Assembly (NCBI GenBank): GCA_037976565.1
Contig: CP137667.1
Location: forward strand, 1,872,390 to 1,936,389
DNA length: 64,000 nucleotides
Source of the DNA: Mesocentrotus franciscanus
Lineage: Eukaryota; Echinodermata; Echinoidea; Camarodonta; Strongylocentrotidae
Direction: 5' to 3'
Below the pieces are notes generated by a model. It was not told the DNA's origin, made no database searches, and worked only from the letters and a program-made list of their open reading frames with translations. Positions within the stretch are counted from its first letter, which is position 1. Each line of letters opens with the position of its first letter. Of this stretch, positions 36,201 through 50,600 are shown piece after piece. The position numbers were made by a program, and so were the translations under genes.

Positions 36201-39200
36201 CATTTGACATTCAACATTATAATGTGCAGACTTAAGCACACAAATCCAATCTCAGTATGATATTTCATGAAATATATATTCATTTGACATTCACCATTAT
36301 AATGTGCAGACTTATGCACACAAATCCAATTTCAGTATGATATTATATAAAATATATACCCATTGAATTGTGCAGACTTATACACAAAAATCCTATATCT
36401 GTATATTATTACATGAAATATATAAGCGTTGGATATTAAACGTTGTGGTGTGCAGACTTATGCACACAAATCCAATCTCAGTATGATATCACATGAAATA
36501 TATATGCATTTGACATTCACCATTTTAATGTGCAGACTTATGCACAAACATCCAATCTCAGTATGATATCACATGAAATATATATGCATTTGACATTCAC
36601 CATTATAATGTGCAGACTTAACCACACAAATCCGATCTCAGTATGATATTACATGAAATGTATATGCATTTGACATTCACCATTATAATGTGCAGACTTA
36701 ACCACACAAATCCAATCTCAGTATGATATCACATGAAATGTATATGCATTTGAAATTAACCATTATAATGTGCAGACTTAAGCACACACATCCAATCTCA
36801 GTATGACATTACATGAAATATATATGCATTTGACATTCACCTTCATCATGTGCAGACTTATGCACAAAAATCCAATCTCAGTATGATATTATATTAAATA
36901 TATATCTATTAAACTGTGCAGACTGTACGGATGTGACGTATGCTCCTCACAACGAAAGTGCCAGCGGTATACATTCTGACAATAGGCTATTTTCGTAATG
37001 TAACCAAATTTAATGCATACGTCTTTGTGAAGTGCCTCTATACAAACTATTTCATTCACCTGATAAGAATAATAGTGTTTCATTATTCTTATCAGGTGAA
37101 TGAAATCGAGCAAACAAAGACGTATGCATTACATTACAATCTGTGTTGTGAGGACCCTACGTCACAACCGACTCGATCATTAACTTGTTTTTTGCTCATT
37201 AAAAAAAATTATTAAAAATAAATCTGAGCACCATTTTCCAAAACCAAGTTATATTTGGGCTTTTTATATTTTTGTCTATCTAATCAGCTCAACTTTTCAG
37301 TGGAGTGGACTTGTACTTTAAGGACAATAACAAAAACATTAAACGTTGTGGTGTGCAGACTTATGCACAAAAATCCAATCTCAGTATGATATCACATGAA
37401 ATATATATTCATTTGACATTCACCATTATAATGTGCAGACTTAACCACACAAATCCAATCTCAGTATATTACATGAAATATATATTCATTTGACATTCAC
37501 CATTATAATGTCCAGACTTATGCACACAAATCCAATCTCAGTATGATATCACATGAAATGTATATGCATTTGACATTCACCATTATAATGTGCAGACTTA
37601 ACCACACAAATCCGATCTCAGTATGATATTACATGAAATGTATATGCATTTGACATTCACCATTATAATGTGCAGACTTAACCACACAAATCCAATCTCA
37701 GTATGATATTACATGAAATGTATATGCATTGTACATTAAACATTGTGGAGTGCAGCCTTATGCACGAAAGTCCAAACTCAGTATGATATTACATGAGATA
37801 TATATGCATTTGACATTCACCTTCATCATGTGCAGACTTATGCACAAAAATCCAATCTCAGTATGATATTATATTAAATATATATCTATTAAACTGTGCA
37901 GACTTATACACAAAAATCCAATATCTGTATAATATTACATGAAATATATATGCATTTGACGTTAACTATTTTAATGTGAAGGCTTATGCACAAAAATCCA
38001 ATCTCGGTATGATATAACATGAAATATATCTGCATTGGACATTAAACGTTGTGGTGTGCAGACTTATGCACAAAAATCCAATCTCAGTATGATATCACAT
38101 GAAATATATATGCATTTGACATTCACCATTATAATGTGCAGACTTATGCACACAAATCCAATCTCAGTATGCTATTACATGAAATATATATGCATTTGAC
38201 GTTAACTATTTTAATGTGAAGGCTTATGCACAAAAATCCAATCTCAGTATGATATCACATGAAATATATATGCATTTGACATTTACCATTATAATGTGCA
38301 GACTTCTGCACGAAAATCCAAACTCAGTATGATATTACATGAGATATATATTCATTTGACATTCACCATTACAATGTGCAGACTTATGCACAAAAATCCA
38401 ATATCTGTATAATATTACATGAAATATATAAGCGTTGGACATTAAACGTTGTGGTGTGCAGATTTATGCACAGAAATACAATCTCAGTATGATATCACAT
38501 GAAATATATATACATTTGACATTCACCATTTTAATGTGCAGACTTATGCACAAAAATCCAATTTTAGTATGATATTAAATGAAATATATATTCGTTTGAC
38601 ATTAACTATTTTAATTTGCAGACTTATACACAAAAATCCTATCTCGGTATGATATAACATGAAATATATCTGCATTGGACATTAAACATTGTGGTGTGCA
38701 GTCTTATGCACGAAAATCCAAACTCAGTATGATATTACATAAAATATATACGCATTTGACATTTACCATTGAATTGTGCAGACTTATGCACGAAAATCCA
38801 ATCTCAGTATGATACGTTATGAAATATATATTCATTTGACATTAACAATTATAATGTGCAGACTTATGCACACAAATCCAATCTTAGTATGATATTAAAT
38901 GAAATATATATTCATTTGACATTAACTATTTTAATTTGCAGACTTATACACAAAAATCCTATCTCGGTATGATATAACATGAAATATATCTGCATTGGAC
39001 ATTCACAATTATAATATGCAGACTTATGCACACAAATCCAATCTCAGTATGATATTACATGAAAAATATATACATTTGACATTCACCATTATAATGTGCA
39101 GACTTATGCACAAAAATACAATTTCAGTATGATATTACATGAAATATATATACATTGGACATTCACAATTATAATATGGAGACTTATGCACAAAAATCCA

Positions 39201-40250
39201 ATCTCAGTATGATACGTTATGAAATATATATGGATTTGATATTCACCATTATACAGTGCAGACTAATGCACGAAAATCCAAACTCAGTATGATATTACAT
39301 AAAATATATACGCATTTGACATTCACCATTGAATTGTGCAGACTTATGCATGAAAATCCAAACTTAGTATGATATTACATGACATATATATATGCATTAA
39401 ACATTCACCATTATAATATGCAGACTTTTGCACACAAATCCAATATCAGTATGATATTACATAAAATATATATACATTTGACATTCACCATTATAATGTG
39501 CAGACTTATGCACAAAAATACAATTTCAGTATGATATTACATAAAATATATATACATTGGACATTCACAATTATTATATGGAGACTTATGCACAAAAATC
39601 CAATCTCAGTATGATACGTTATGAAATATATATGGATTTGATATTCACCATTATAATGTGCAGACTTAAGCACACAAATCCAATCTCAGTATGATATTAC
39701 ATGAAATATATATGCATTTGACATTCACCATTACAATGTGCAGACTTATGCACCAAAATCCAATCTCAGTGATATTAAATGAGATATATATATATAAACA
39801 TTTGACATTGACAATTATGGTGTGCGGACTTTTGCACAAACATCTAATCTCAGTATGATATTACTTGAAATATATATATATGCAATTGATTTTGTATATT
39901 ATCATTGTACAGACTTATGCACTTATATATTTGAACTCAAAAGCGAGAGATATATACTATCATATGAAATACATATACATTGAACATTAAACATCGTGTA
40001 CAGACTTATGCACACAAATCCACACTGAACATCGTGATATCATTTGTTACGATAGCTATATAAATTGGGCATTCACTGTTTTAATCTCCAGACTTATACA
40101 CACAAATCCAATCTGATCGATGAGGTATAATATATTAGTTATACATACATAGGGCATTCATCATGAAAATGTGCAGACTTATGCAGCAAGAAATATATTC
40201 TAAACAGAGAGACACATTCGACGAGCACCATTACAGACTTATACACAACA
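27300..40250. repeat. 80-bp satellite array with higher-order structure
   Basis: Head-to-tail monomers of 80 bp, with consensus pieces CTTATGCACACAAATCCAAT, CTCAGTATGATATTACATGA, AATATATATGCATTTGACAT and TCACCATTATAATGTGCAGA. There are about 155 copies over ~12.9 kb. A shorter variant (~66 bp, lacking part of TTTGACATTCACCATTATAA, with TATACAC for TATGCAC) recurs at intervals. Copies 39780-40250 are increasingly diverged, as expected at an array edge. One 415-bp insertion interrupts it at 36923-37337. Confidence 0.97.
36923..37337. repeat. copy of the 17.43-17.86 kb segment inserted in the satellite
   Basis: Matches 17434-17857 in the same orientation with few differences. It lacks the left ~150 bp of the family E MITE but carries 16 bp of unique flank (GGACAATAACAAAAAC) beyond the MITE's right TTAA. 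The satellite is cut within a monomer on both sides. Confidence 0.9.
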
Positions 40251-40273
40251 TGATGAATGCGACTGCGTCTCCT

Positions 40274-40991
40274 TTAGGCCTCCGCCCTAAATTAAGTATT
40301 GGAAATTGATGAAAATTATTCATGACATAACGCGATGAAAACAAAAAGCCTATAATGAAAAGTCAACTGACGACTAAGATCTTGACCTACTAGTCCCAAA
40401 ATGTAATTGGACCATCTTCCTACAGTTCTACTGTCACCATGTTTAGATTTTGCGATAGCAATGATTAAAACCTTTAATTCCAGAAATTGACATATGTGAC
40501 CTTTGACCTACTTACCTTACATCTAATAATTTTGTCTTCCAATGATGATACATACTAACACCACGTTTGAGCCCATATCTCTATTGTTTTTTTGAGATAT
40601 CACAAAAGCAAGGCTAAAACCTGAAATTTCATTAATTGAACTGTCACATTTGACCTAGTTGCTCCAAAATTTGATCAGATCATCCTCCTATGAATATACA
40701 TATTTTTGCCAACGTTGAGCCTCATATCTCTCTCTAGTGGTTCTAGAGATTTTGCAATAACGAGGCTAATAGTGGGAATTTCAAAAATTGAACTCTGTGA
40801 CCTTTGACGTAGTTACTCCATAATCTAAGTAGATTGTCTTCCTATGGTGATACGTACTATCATTAAATTTGAACTTCTTAACGTAAGCGGTTCTTAAAAT
40901 AATGCGATAACAAGGAAGCGGGACGGACGTACAGACAGACAACCCGAACATATAAAGCCTACTGCACGACCTTCGGTGGGCGGAGGCATAA
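40274..40991. mobile_element. inverted-terminal element with internal DR1-like tandem units
   Basis: Ends TTAGGCCTCCGCCC and inverse of GGGCGGAGGCATAA. The interior has about four diverged units of ~150 bp, each built as TGACCTTTGACCTA(G)TT..CCAAAAT..GATCATC...GGTTCT(A)GAGAT..TGC(G)ATA. A GGGACGGACGTACAGACAGAC segment precedes the right end. This organisation is a common interspersed repeat in aquatic invertebrates. Confidence 0.7.
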
Positions 40992-41349
40992 ATAAGGATT
41001 TTGAACTTCATAAATGACAACCTCTACAAAATCATTCAAAAAATGTTTCATTTTCAAAGATTAGGAGAATACTCTATTGGCATTCATGCACGGCTGCCTC
41101 ATTACATCATTATATATATATATATATATATATCTTGAAAAAGGCCTATGTGATAAAGATTGTTTTCACCTACATTCATGTCAACAGAGTCTTGTATTCT
41201 AGTGTTTGGGTCTAATACGTATCTCCTCCCTCGCAAAACATAATATTCTCTTAAAAATATACGTATACACATTATAAAATGAGTTCACGATCGCGTGTGT
41301 GTTTGTTGACAAACATTTTTTCCAACGTGGCTTATCTTTTGTATTGTTG

Positions 41350-41602
41350 TTAATTACAGTGGACAATTAAACCCCCAAGTTCAACTTCTCTCAAAACCTC
41401 ATGTAGGTCAGCCACACTACGGGTTGATGTATTCATCCATTTCGCAATGCATTCCCTTGTCGCCTCCTCATAGTCGCTCTTATACTTAACCAAAATGTTC
41501 TTGGCCTGGTTTTGCTCGATTCCAAGCTTTCCGCTAAACGTATGGTAGGCGTAGCTTGGAATGTATCTTGCCAAGTTATTTAGCATTGCGTCACTCACTT
41601 TC
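41350..41602 (-). CDS. death-domain gene last exon: DD2 with stop
   Basis: Acceptor CCTTCAACAG, phase 2 in, 84 codons then TAA. MLNNLARYIPSYAYHTFSGK, LGIEQNQAKNI and TRECIAKWMN...ADLHEVLREVEL follow the death-domain pattern (helix 1 LA, helix 2-3 LGI, helix 5 W, helix 6 L-x-x-x-L). C-terminal position as in UNC5 and PIDD. Confidence 0.88.
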
Positions 41603-44600
41603 CTGTTGAAGGTAATAAATGTACAGACAGAGGTGAAGAAAAAAAAGGTCAGATGTCAGAATGTCAGACTTAAAATATCAGAGTAAAAATGTTACAGGTA
41701 AAAGTGTCAGAGGTAGGATGTCAGAGGTAAGGGAGTACTCTACATAATCAATTGCCATAATTACATTTTGCTTTTACCTTTCCTTTTCCTCGATCATGTA
41801 GAGCAAATTATTCAGCTTTATGAATGCCAACAAATAGTTATGAGTCTAAACATAATGCGTGGATTGATATTATATTGCGGTGGCCAGGGAAGGTGACGGA
41901 GTCTAGGGGCTTCTAGCTATTTTGAACTGGAGTGACCAAGAGGGTATAATCATATACTCGTAAGTATGTTGCTTCATTTATAAAGAACGTCAGCGACGAG
42001 TGGTTTTCCCAGCAACATGATATGTTTTATCGCACGTTACGAAACTCATCCCTTTCATTATTGGATGACATCATTATTTTCTTTCCATACCAATATATAT
42101 TGAGTATGTCCACTCATTGGCGTCACATGAACATTAACAAAAGACGATTGCATAATAAGCTTGAGCAAAGCACAGTATTGGTGATCACACTTCTGGAGCA
42201 AAGCTGAGTCTCTGTGGGGCTCTTTCGCACCGCCCAAGGTCACTCTGCGCACTCACATCATTTCTCGCGTTTAACGCATAACCCATGAAGAAATCCCAAC
42301 TTCTTGTCAAACAACTCCTTAAAGGGATTGGGTATCTTTGCCTCAGATTCTGAAACAAAATCCTGGAATTAGTTCATGCTGCAATGATAATTGATTTGAT
42401 TTGATTTGATTTATTGGTTTCTGCATCTTTTTTTTTCCTTTCTTCATCGTACATTTTCATGAACATAGTATGGTTTGATACAATATTTCATATAATTTTA
42501 TACAGAAAAACATACGAAATTAAACAAAAAATATTCAATGCATATTTAACATACATTAGATGCAGGAGGGCTACAGCATAAGCAAAGTAGCTTGACGTGC
42601 CCGCAGCCCTCAACTTAGATACAAGAATATAAATTAAAAAAGCAGAAGAGTGACTTGCAGTGAAGAAAGGAAAGGGGAGAGAAGGAGCGTTGGTTTTCTT
42701 TAATACAATAAAACTAATAGATCTGCTGATTGAATGCAGATTCATTCATGGATGGATATAAATTATAAACCTTTAGGTCAGTAAGGAACCCCATGACTTT
42801 TACAAGCAGTTCGCCTGTCTGATTAGTATGATATTTATGATTGGAAATCGAAATTTCAAAAACTTTTTTTATAACACTACAGTTTTGGGGGAAAATGAGT
42901 ATGGTAAAACTGTTCATTCAAAGATTTTTACTTTTTTTGAGGCGCTTCATGATCATTTTGATGCGCAATTTTTTTAGGGATTCAATATTACACCATTTCA
43001 CAGACACTGATAGCACGTAGGGGCATGCATCTCAGATTTAACATTGTTAAATGATGCCTTTAAAATCAGCTTGCGATGCCGTTGTGTTGTGTTGTGGATA
43101 TGAAACTAATAAGTATTACGCTAAATAAATATGAGTATAGAGACTATAGAGACAACAAAATGGAGCCTGCAGATATAGGTTTGGTTGCTTTAATTGGTAG
43201 TTTAATCCAGACTCCCTATACATGTGCATGTTACATGTGTGCATCAATCTGTATAGAGAAGACCCTTGTATTCATTGCATTGTGAATATGCATCTTATGA
43301 ATAATAATGAGCAGTGCCTATACAGCTGCACTCTGCATATTCTAAAATAGGTTCAATGGCATGCACATGATTCCAAACATAACACATCGGTGAAGTTTGT
43401 ATTTGAGTGGTGTCATATCATGTGCATGCAAGTCCACTTTAATCACAATGTACATGCAAGACCTTTTTGATGTTACAACAGAGATAGGTTTCAATGTGCT
43501 TCCCTCTCATTCTTTTCTCTTTTCAATCAATAAACATACATGTATGGACTATGGAGTTTTACTTAGCCTCTTCAATAAACCATACCCCATCTGCTTGAGC
43601 TTCGACTGGGATTTAAAACCTTGGTATAATTATAATCCTCATAACATGAAGTTATGGTACGAACAACTGTTAAAAAAGCCTGATATGTCATTGGTGTGCG
43701 TGTGTGTGGACCACGAAGCAACCATCATTCTTACGAATGTTCTTTTGTATATCTGATGGTCATTGGTTCACTTTTAATTATGATTAATTATGATTTTTAG
43801 TCATAGGTAAATTTCTTTTTAAAAAAAGGGAAATCATCATGTTTTTATTATGTGTTTTAAAAATATGGTGCTAGTCATGATATAATACGTTCCCCGGATA
43901 AGAAAAAATAGGGCTCAGAAGCAGCCTATGCTTTGTTTCACAAAATTGGAAAAAAGTAATGTTACAAATGCATAAGTATAAATGCCTAGTCGTATTGTCA
44001 TAATTTCCATAAGCAACTCTCCATTAATTTAGGTAGAAGTATTCTGATAATTTCATTTTAAAGCTAGAACTAGGAGCTTGAGTTGTCATAGGAGACTGTC
44101 AATCTATATTTCAATTCTCTTTTTGTTTTGGTAGATACCCTTGTGTAAGTTCTCAAGGCCTTTTAGAGCATTCATCCTCCAGGTATTTAGGATATCACAT
44201 GCTTCCTCGCTTCAACTTCGATCCTCTCTTCGAATATTTTAAGCCTTGTATTATTTTTAAAATTTATTGATTTATCTATACATTACATTTTATTATCATC
44301 AGTTGATCTATTTGTTTCAATTCTATTATTATCATTATTATTTGTATGTATTTATTTATTTTTTCCTATGGGGGGCTGAACATAATCTAAAGGCCAACTT
44401 TTACATAATCGTGTGTTTTTCCGTTTTTATTCCGAGTTCTCAACAATGTTAAGTATACGCCTGAAATGGACGATATAATTTCTTCAAATTCTTAAAATCT
44501 TCTTCTATTCTATGTTCATTTCCCCCCTTTTGTTTCTTCAGGGGGATATACTCATACACCTTTCAATACAAATCTAAATTGTAGTCATAATGGGCGTTGA

Positions 44601-47600
44601 CATTGAAATTGCAAAACCGTTGTATCAGAACGCAAACAATTCTCGTTTAAACACTTTTGATCTTAGCTGGCATATAGTTGATATCTAAGAAAATGTTACC
44701 GAAGGAATATTATTCCCTAATTTGGCCTATCCTATCAAAGAGATCTTGATCAAAAAGCAATTATTTAGCCATTTAGCGATTAAGAGATAATTATTACCTG
44801 GATCTAGGAGTAGAAACTTCTCTGGCTGCTGCTGATGGATCTTGAAGAGAAATGGCTGCTGATGGGGATGCGGAAACTGTGTCTCCTAGTGATGTGTCAG
44901 TTAGTCATGATTATAAGAGTGGAACAACAATAATTATGTTAACATCGTAAAATATATATTCATTGTTTTCGTGTTATTGGTTGTATAATAATGTTGCATT
45001 ATAAATTTAAACGCGATTGAATCACACAAATAATAATGTTTCAATAAGTTAATCTCGTTACCCCATATTGTTAATCTTTTTTTTTTTTTGGTTTATCTGC
45101 TAACGATCAAAATTCAAGTTTGAATCTAAAAGAAATGATTAATGTAAGCAAAATCCTTACATTTCCACTCAGTAAATAAGAGGAAGAAAAATAGAGATTA
45201 AACAAAAAGTACAAAGCAAGCAGTAAGTGAGTTTCCATCGTAAAGTGAACCGGCTATTGTGTGTGCAATGGCAGTGCCTTAGAAGGACGTCACACGTAGC
45301 AGTCCACTATGTCGACGTGCAAATCGAAAATTCCCTTATGTCTGCCCATGACACTCATAATGTAAGTCCATGACAAAGAGTTTGCACATCTGTAACAGAA
45401 GACTGGGCATGGTTTAAAATTGAATGGATGTTACGAGGAAAACAACTTCCTTGACTAAAGTTTGCCTTTGAAAGTAAATACAAATGGCAGTTACTTTAGA
45501 TAGAATAGACAAAAAGAGCCTAAGTCAAGATTCCCGCTTCTATCTCATCCGTCAATGACAAGGGACATTTCATTTATTCTATATTCAGGAGGTAACCATT
45601 GCAACCAACTGTTATGAAGTTTCAACACCTTTGGTGATACAATTTAAAATAAAATATAAACAGGATGCATTGGTAATTTTCTACATGCTCTTTACCTTTT
45701 AAAACTTGTCAAAGGTCCGCCACTGACAGATTGAATGAATGGCAAACATTTGTTGATTTATCAGTTGGTTGGATTCTAGTTAATGTTGTTTACCTCCTAC
45801 TAAGTGCATCGGAACCATGAGCTGCTTTGTTGTGCTTTGTTTCATGATGAAGTGTAATATCACTTCATTCGTGTCAGTGCCTCGTGTATTCACTGTGAAC
45901 ATCACTTTGTGCTCAGTCAGATGTCGAATCTCACTTGCCTGTAGAGTCTACCAAAACAAATCATAATATATGTGTGTGTATACATCTTTATTTACTTTGT
46001 ACATAATATGTATGTATTTATGTATATAAAACTTGCTGCTGAACGGACTACAGTTGTATTTGAAGTATTGGAATGACCCACATGCTGACTCTCTTATTTC
46101 AGTCCTTGCTACCTTGGAATATGAATTTGTAAAGTTGTTAGATCTCTTTCAAGAATAAGGCTGCAGGATCGTACAAAAACGGTCCAATTGTCAAGTGTTA
46201 TATATATTAAACCATATTTTCACCATTCTGACATGTATTGAACACATTATTATACACATTTAAAACAAATCCACACCCTTATACGAGTTGAGCAAAATAT
46301 TGACGAATTTGGGAAACATACTATCCACTGTATTTTAGGTCAAAAGTTTACCATTTAATTTTGGTTAACTGGAATTGCCAAAATGCAGATAACCAGCCAT
46401 AAATTGCCCTAACTCCCGAATTTCCAAATTACTGGTTACGTAGTCTGTGGTCAATCAATAAATTGCTAAATTAGTTTTCACACTAAATTCTATCCAATAT
46501 CGAGTACATGTAGTCCTAATTTCAAATGAGGCATCTGCCTAACTCTGAAAAGCTTAGATTTTGGGCAGTGATTGTCTGACTTTCATTTACTCAACTGAAA
46601 CTGAGCAATCCAAATGCATAAAAACTTTAAATATTTTGATTCAAACTGCTCATATGAATGTTACCGTGATCTCGTCTTCCATGGGGGTGCTTTCGTTGCA
46701 AGTTATCCTTAATCCTCCAGAACGCCACTTAACTAAGAATTGCTCTCCGGTGATTGGAGCCATATATCCATGCTGCACCTTGAACATAATAATGTTAAGA
46801 AAATGTAACGAATATTTCAAATGCATTTCCACTCAAAGCATTTCCAGCCAACAAAGTATATCATAGGTCTTAGAGAGAGAATGGGGAAAAAAGAAGAAAA
46901 CAAAACATATAAAGACAAAAATAGACATTGATACATGAATTGATCGAATTAAAAACTGCTGAAGTTTAGAATTCAAAAGTCTAATTGAGGATATACCGAA
47001 AATAAGAATCTGCAAACATTACTAGAGATATTTCAGCCTTAATAATAAAGATAATATTAAATGCAATAATGATATCAATATTGGCAATTTTTTTAAACAT
47101 CTATTTATTATGGAAACTTGCACAACAATTAAAGGTACTATGTCCCATTTGCAGGCCCAAAAAATGAAAAGGTTGAATTCCAATGGCATTTGAAAGACAA
47201 TACTAATTTAGAACTTCCCTAAAAAAAGGGGGGCTTGAAAATGTCTTTAAGTGGGAAAATAACGACTAATAGTTGTCGAATCAACTTAGGAGCTATAGAG
47301 CCAGTAAGTAATAGTCTGATTGTTCAGACCATTGTACCGAATGGTCGTACGTTTTATGCTGCGCAAAGATTCAATCAGTTTAATTTTGGCCATTACAAGA
47401 AGTGGGTTATTGATGTGGACAAATGCTCATGTACCCTTTACAGCTCATTTTATGTATGTTATTAAAAAGCCAGTCAGTCACTCAATAGTGTCTGACAGTG
47501 AAGTCTAGCAAGTAAACAGGTTTCCTTGCATAATTTGAATATTAGGACACTGCTAACGTTTAAATTTCACAGATAGGACATACATGACATATTCATAATT

Positions 47601-50600
47601 CCTGCAAAGTTCTACAAAATTTGATGTTGGCTGCAAAAGGGACATAGTATCTTTAAAGGAGACATGATAATAACTCAGAATAAAACCTCTTTATAGGTAG
47701 ATGCAGGGCATAATAAACGTGACAATGATTGGGTCTTATTCACCCAAGGCAAGCACATCAGTATTCATGATTCTCGTCCTGCGGACCCTTCAATTATTAT
47801 TACCTTATCATATTGCCAGGTACCCATTTACATCTGGGTGGAGAGTAGTAATTGTGGATTAATGTCTTGTCAAAGGACCTCATTGCCTGACTGTGATTCA
47901 AACCCCCAACTTTTGGATTAAAGTTAAGTGAATGGCCAACTTTACCACTATGACACCTCTATGTGATCTGTTTACTCTTGAATTTGATGAAAGTTTACGA
48001 CCGTATGTGACTAATGTAGGAATATTATAAAGGCAAATTAAGAAGATGATGATAAAGGGCAAGGAAGAAGAAAATGAGAGGAAAAAAAGGAAAAACAACC
48101 AACCTCTTTTGGAATGTTTGCATTCCTTACGTGGACAAACAACACGTGTTTTGCATTTCTCGGAGTTGACACTGGAATGTACGGTGTACAAATAACACGT
48201 TTTCCGATGAATACCCATGTGATGATAGCTACAATCCAAAATTCGGAGAAGTGGTCCATGTAGACATCCAGGTCGCGATGTCTTACAACACATCGCGGGT
48301 TACCGTTGGAAGAAGGAATCGCTGTAAAACTTTCAGAAGCTAATCATGCAAAATATCAACAACGAAAATGTAGTAAACGTACGTTAACCAATACCTTAGC
48401 ACAACTATAATATAAGAAAATCTTATACTTAAATGTCAAAACATATATGTTCAGCAATAAGTATCGCAATTTTTACATTATGTCACGAAATAGCAGCAGC
48501 AATGTATTTTCCTCTTTAAACACTAATCATTAATGACATTTCTACCCTCTTTCCCCCATCCCAAGCCATACTATCTCATGTCTTAGTGTTTAAAGGGCCT
48601 TTTTTAGGGGAGGGGGATGAAGAACAGCCAAAAAATGATGCTTGTAACTGTGCAATTCAATTCCTTGATCATATCTATTACTATATTTAATGAATGGCAG
48701 ACAGAGAGAGACAATGAGAAATACCAGACTTTACCACTCTTGCGATAATAAGTCACGACTTTTGCAGCCTCAGGCCTTGTGAATATACCACAATGGGGCA
48801 TCGTTACTGTCACCGGAATGTCAAAGGTTGCATCGGAGGGCGACATTCTCAAGCCGCAGGAAATAATGGCTTCCGTTTCCTTCAGCACCAACTCCGGTGG
48901 AATGTCATGGATTGGTTCGACAGTGACATCCTTTGCTCTGTAAGCTTCATTCGGTGGAATTCTTACTTCAATACCATGCTTCTCAAGCCGGAACATGCCA
49001 GTATCCTCACTCAAATCATCCCTGCTTTCACTGGAAACTGGGATTCCATCCTGGAGGGCGCTCGTTGAAGAGATATGGTGAACGGATTCTATTATCTGTC
49101 CCTCGTCATCTGTAGGTTTTGAAGTGTACTCATGCGGTCTGAAATCCGCCGGCTTTACTCCTTCCCCAGCTTTCATCCATGCATAAATGGCTTGCTTGGA
49201 ATGCTCTTTTTCTGTAAATGATATTTGGTACACTACTAGTAACAATAACTGGATTTATATAGCGCCTTTTTTCAGAAATAAAATCCTACTTTTGAACAGA
49301 ATTACAAACGTTGAGGTTGTTGAGGTATTAAAGCTCTTTCGAAACGCATAGAGACGATATGTGATATGCTCTATACAAGAACCAAACATTAATATTATTA
49401 TTGGACCTTTTGAAGAGTGATCTTACAATAATAATAAACAATAAAACATAGAAGATAATGTTATACTTTATATTCTTGCATTTCTATTTTACTTAATAGG
49501 GGTATGTTTTGTATGTCGTTTCATTAATATTGTATGAGAACGAACATGTAAACATGATGCAATTACTGCGCTTTGGACATGATCCATATATATATATATA
49601 TATATATTAAATATATAAAGGGGATGCCTACCTTCATATTCATGATGCTCTTCATTACTCAAAAATCTAAAAATGAAAAACCAAAATTGTTTGAAACTTT
49701 TGAGCAATATTCAGGTATACAGACAAGAGATACGTTTCATCTATAACAATCTTAGTTTCTGGTATTAACACGAGATTCATTTGATCGTCATGTTGAAATT
49801 TTATATGACTATCCAGTAATTGTTTTCGAAAATGATATCAAAGAAGGTGTAGAAGTTGTCAACATAAAAAAGTGATTAGTATAGACAAGTCTTATCCCAA
49901 CCTGGCTGGGGATTAGCCCTTGATTGGCCTTCGGCCTTTGCTAATCGCTCCACGTATAACTCAATTATCGTGTTATGTATCGTTCTGTACTTCATGTTTC
50001 TATTTCTAATGTAATATTTTGATTTTTTCTGCTTTGTTCTACATATTTTACTGTATTTATGAGTTTTGTGGAAATAAATAAATTGAAGTCAGTTTTCGCA
50101 ATTCTTATTACAAGTAATCAGGGTTAGCTCATTGGAAACAAGAGAAAGGCAGAAAATATACCTATGAAATCTGTCAGGTTTGTGTTTAGAAGTTGAGAAG
50201 GTCCGTCTACGTGCACGAACTGAATGGGGAATGTATTCGCCATCTGAAATGAACATTAAAGAAATGTAAATTATTATAAATATCTGTCTGAGACTCAACA
50301 AACATATTCAAACTCGACATAAAATACTAAACTGATCTTTTGTCTCCTTCCAAGAACCTTGTAATTAACTTACAAACTACCTCTGAATGTTGAAATGGCA
50401 TGGATAGCAGGATACGTGAAGCGAGCCACCCTCATGCTATTGAGAAATAATGCCCAATTGATTAAATTGACTTACATTCACAGCAACAAAATTAAACGGA
50501 ATGCGTTTTTGCGGGTACTTGAGATTTAATAGAGGATGGAATCTTGTTACCCTGATTATTAACATCATGACAATAGCAACAACTACGACACAAACTTTCC

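Larger units (their letters stand above)
49214..50469. repeat. tandem-cassette unit A
   Basis: About 1.25 kb holding exons c3 and b3 and their introns, nearly identical to 54699-55972 and 56265-57532. It starts just after the ZU5 exon acceptor, so that exon was not copied. A SINE-like segment (TTTATATAGCGCC ... CTCTATACAAGAACCAAA) lies at 49236-49400. Confidence 0.95.

Noticed and set aside
27300..40250. CRISPR-like array
   Set aside because: Monomers are contiguous with no unique spacers, in a eukaryotic setting. This is satellite DNA.
27300..40250. Array of homeobox or POU binding sites (AAATCC, TTATGCA in each monomer)
   Set aside because: Any 80-bp AT-rich monomer contains such short words. 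There is no evidence of selection on them.
43397..43756. 119-codon open frame
   Set aside because: No recognisable domain, no homologous repeat and low GC. It lies in an intron on the opposite strand with no splice support.
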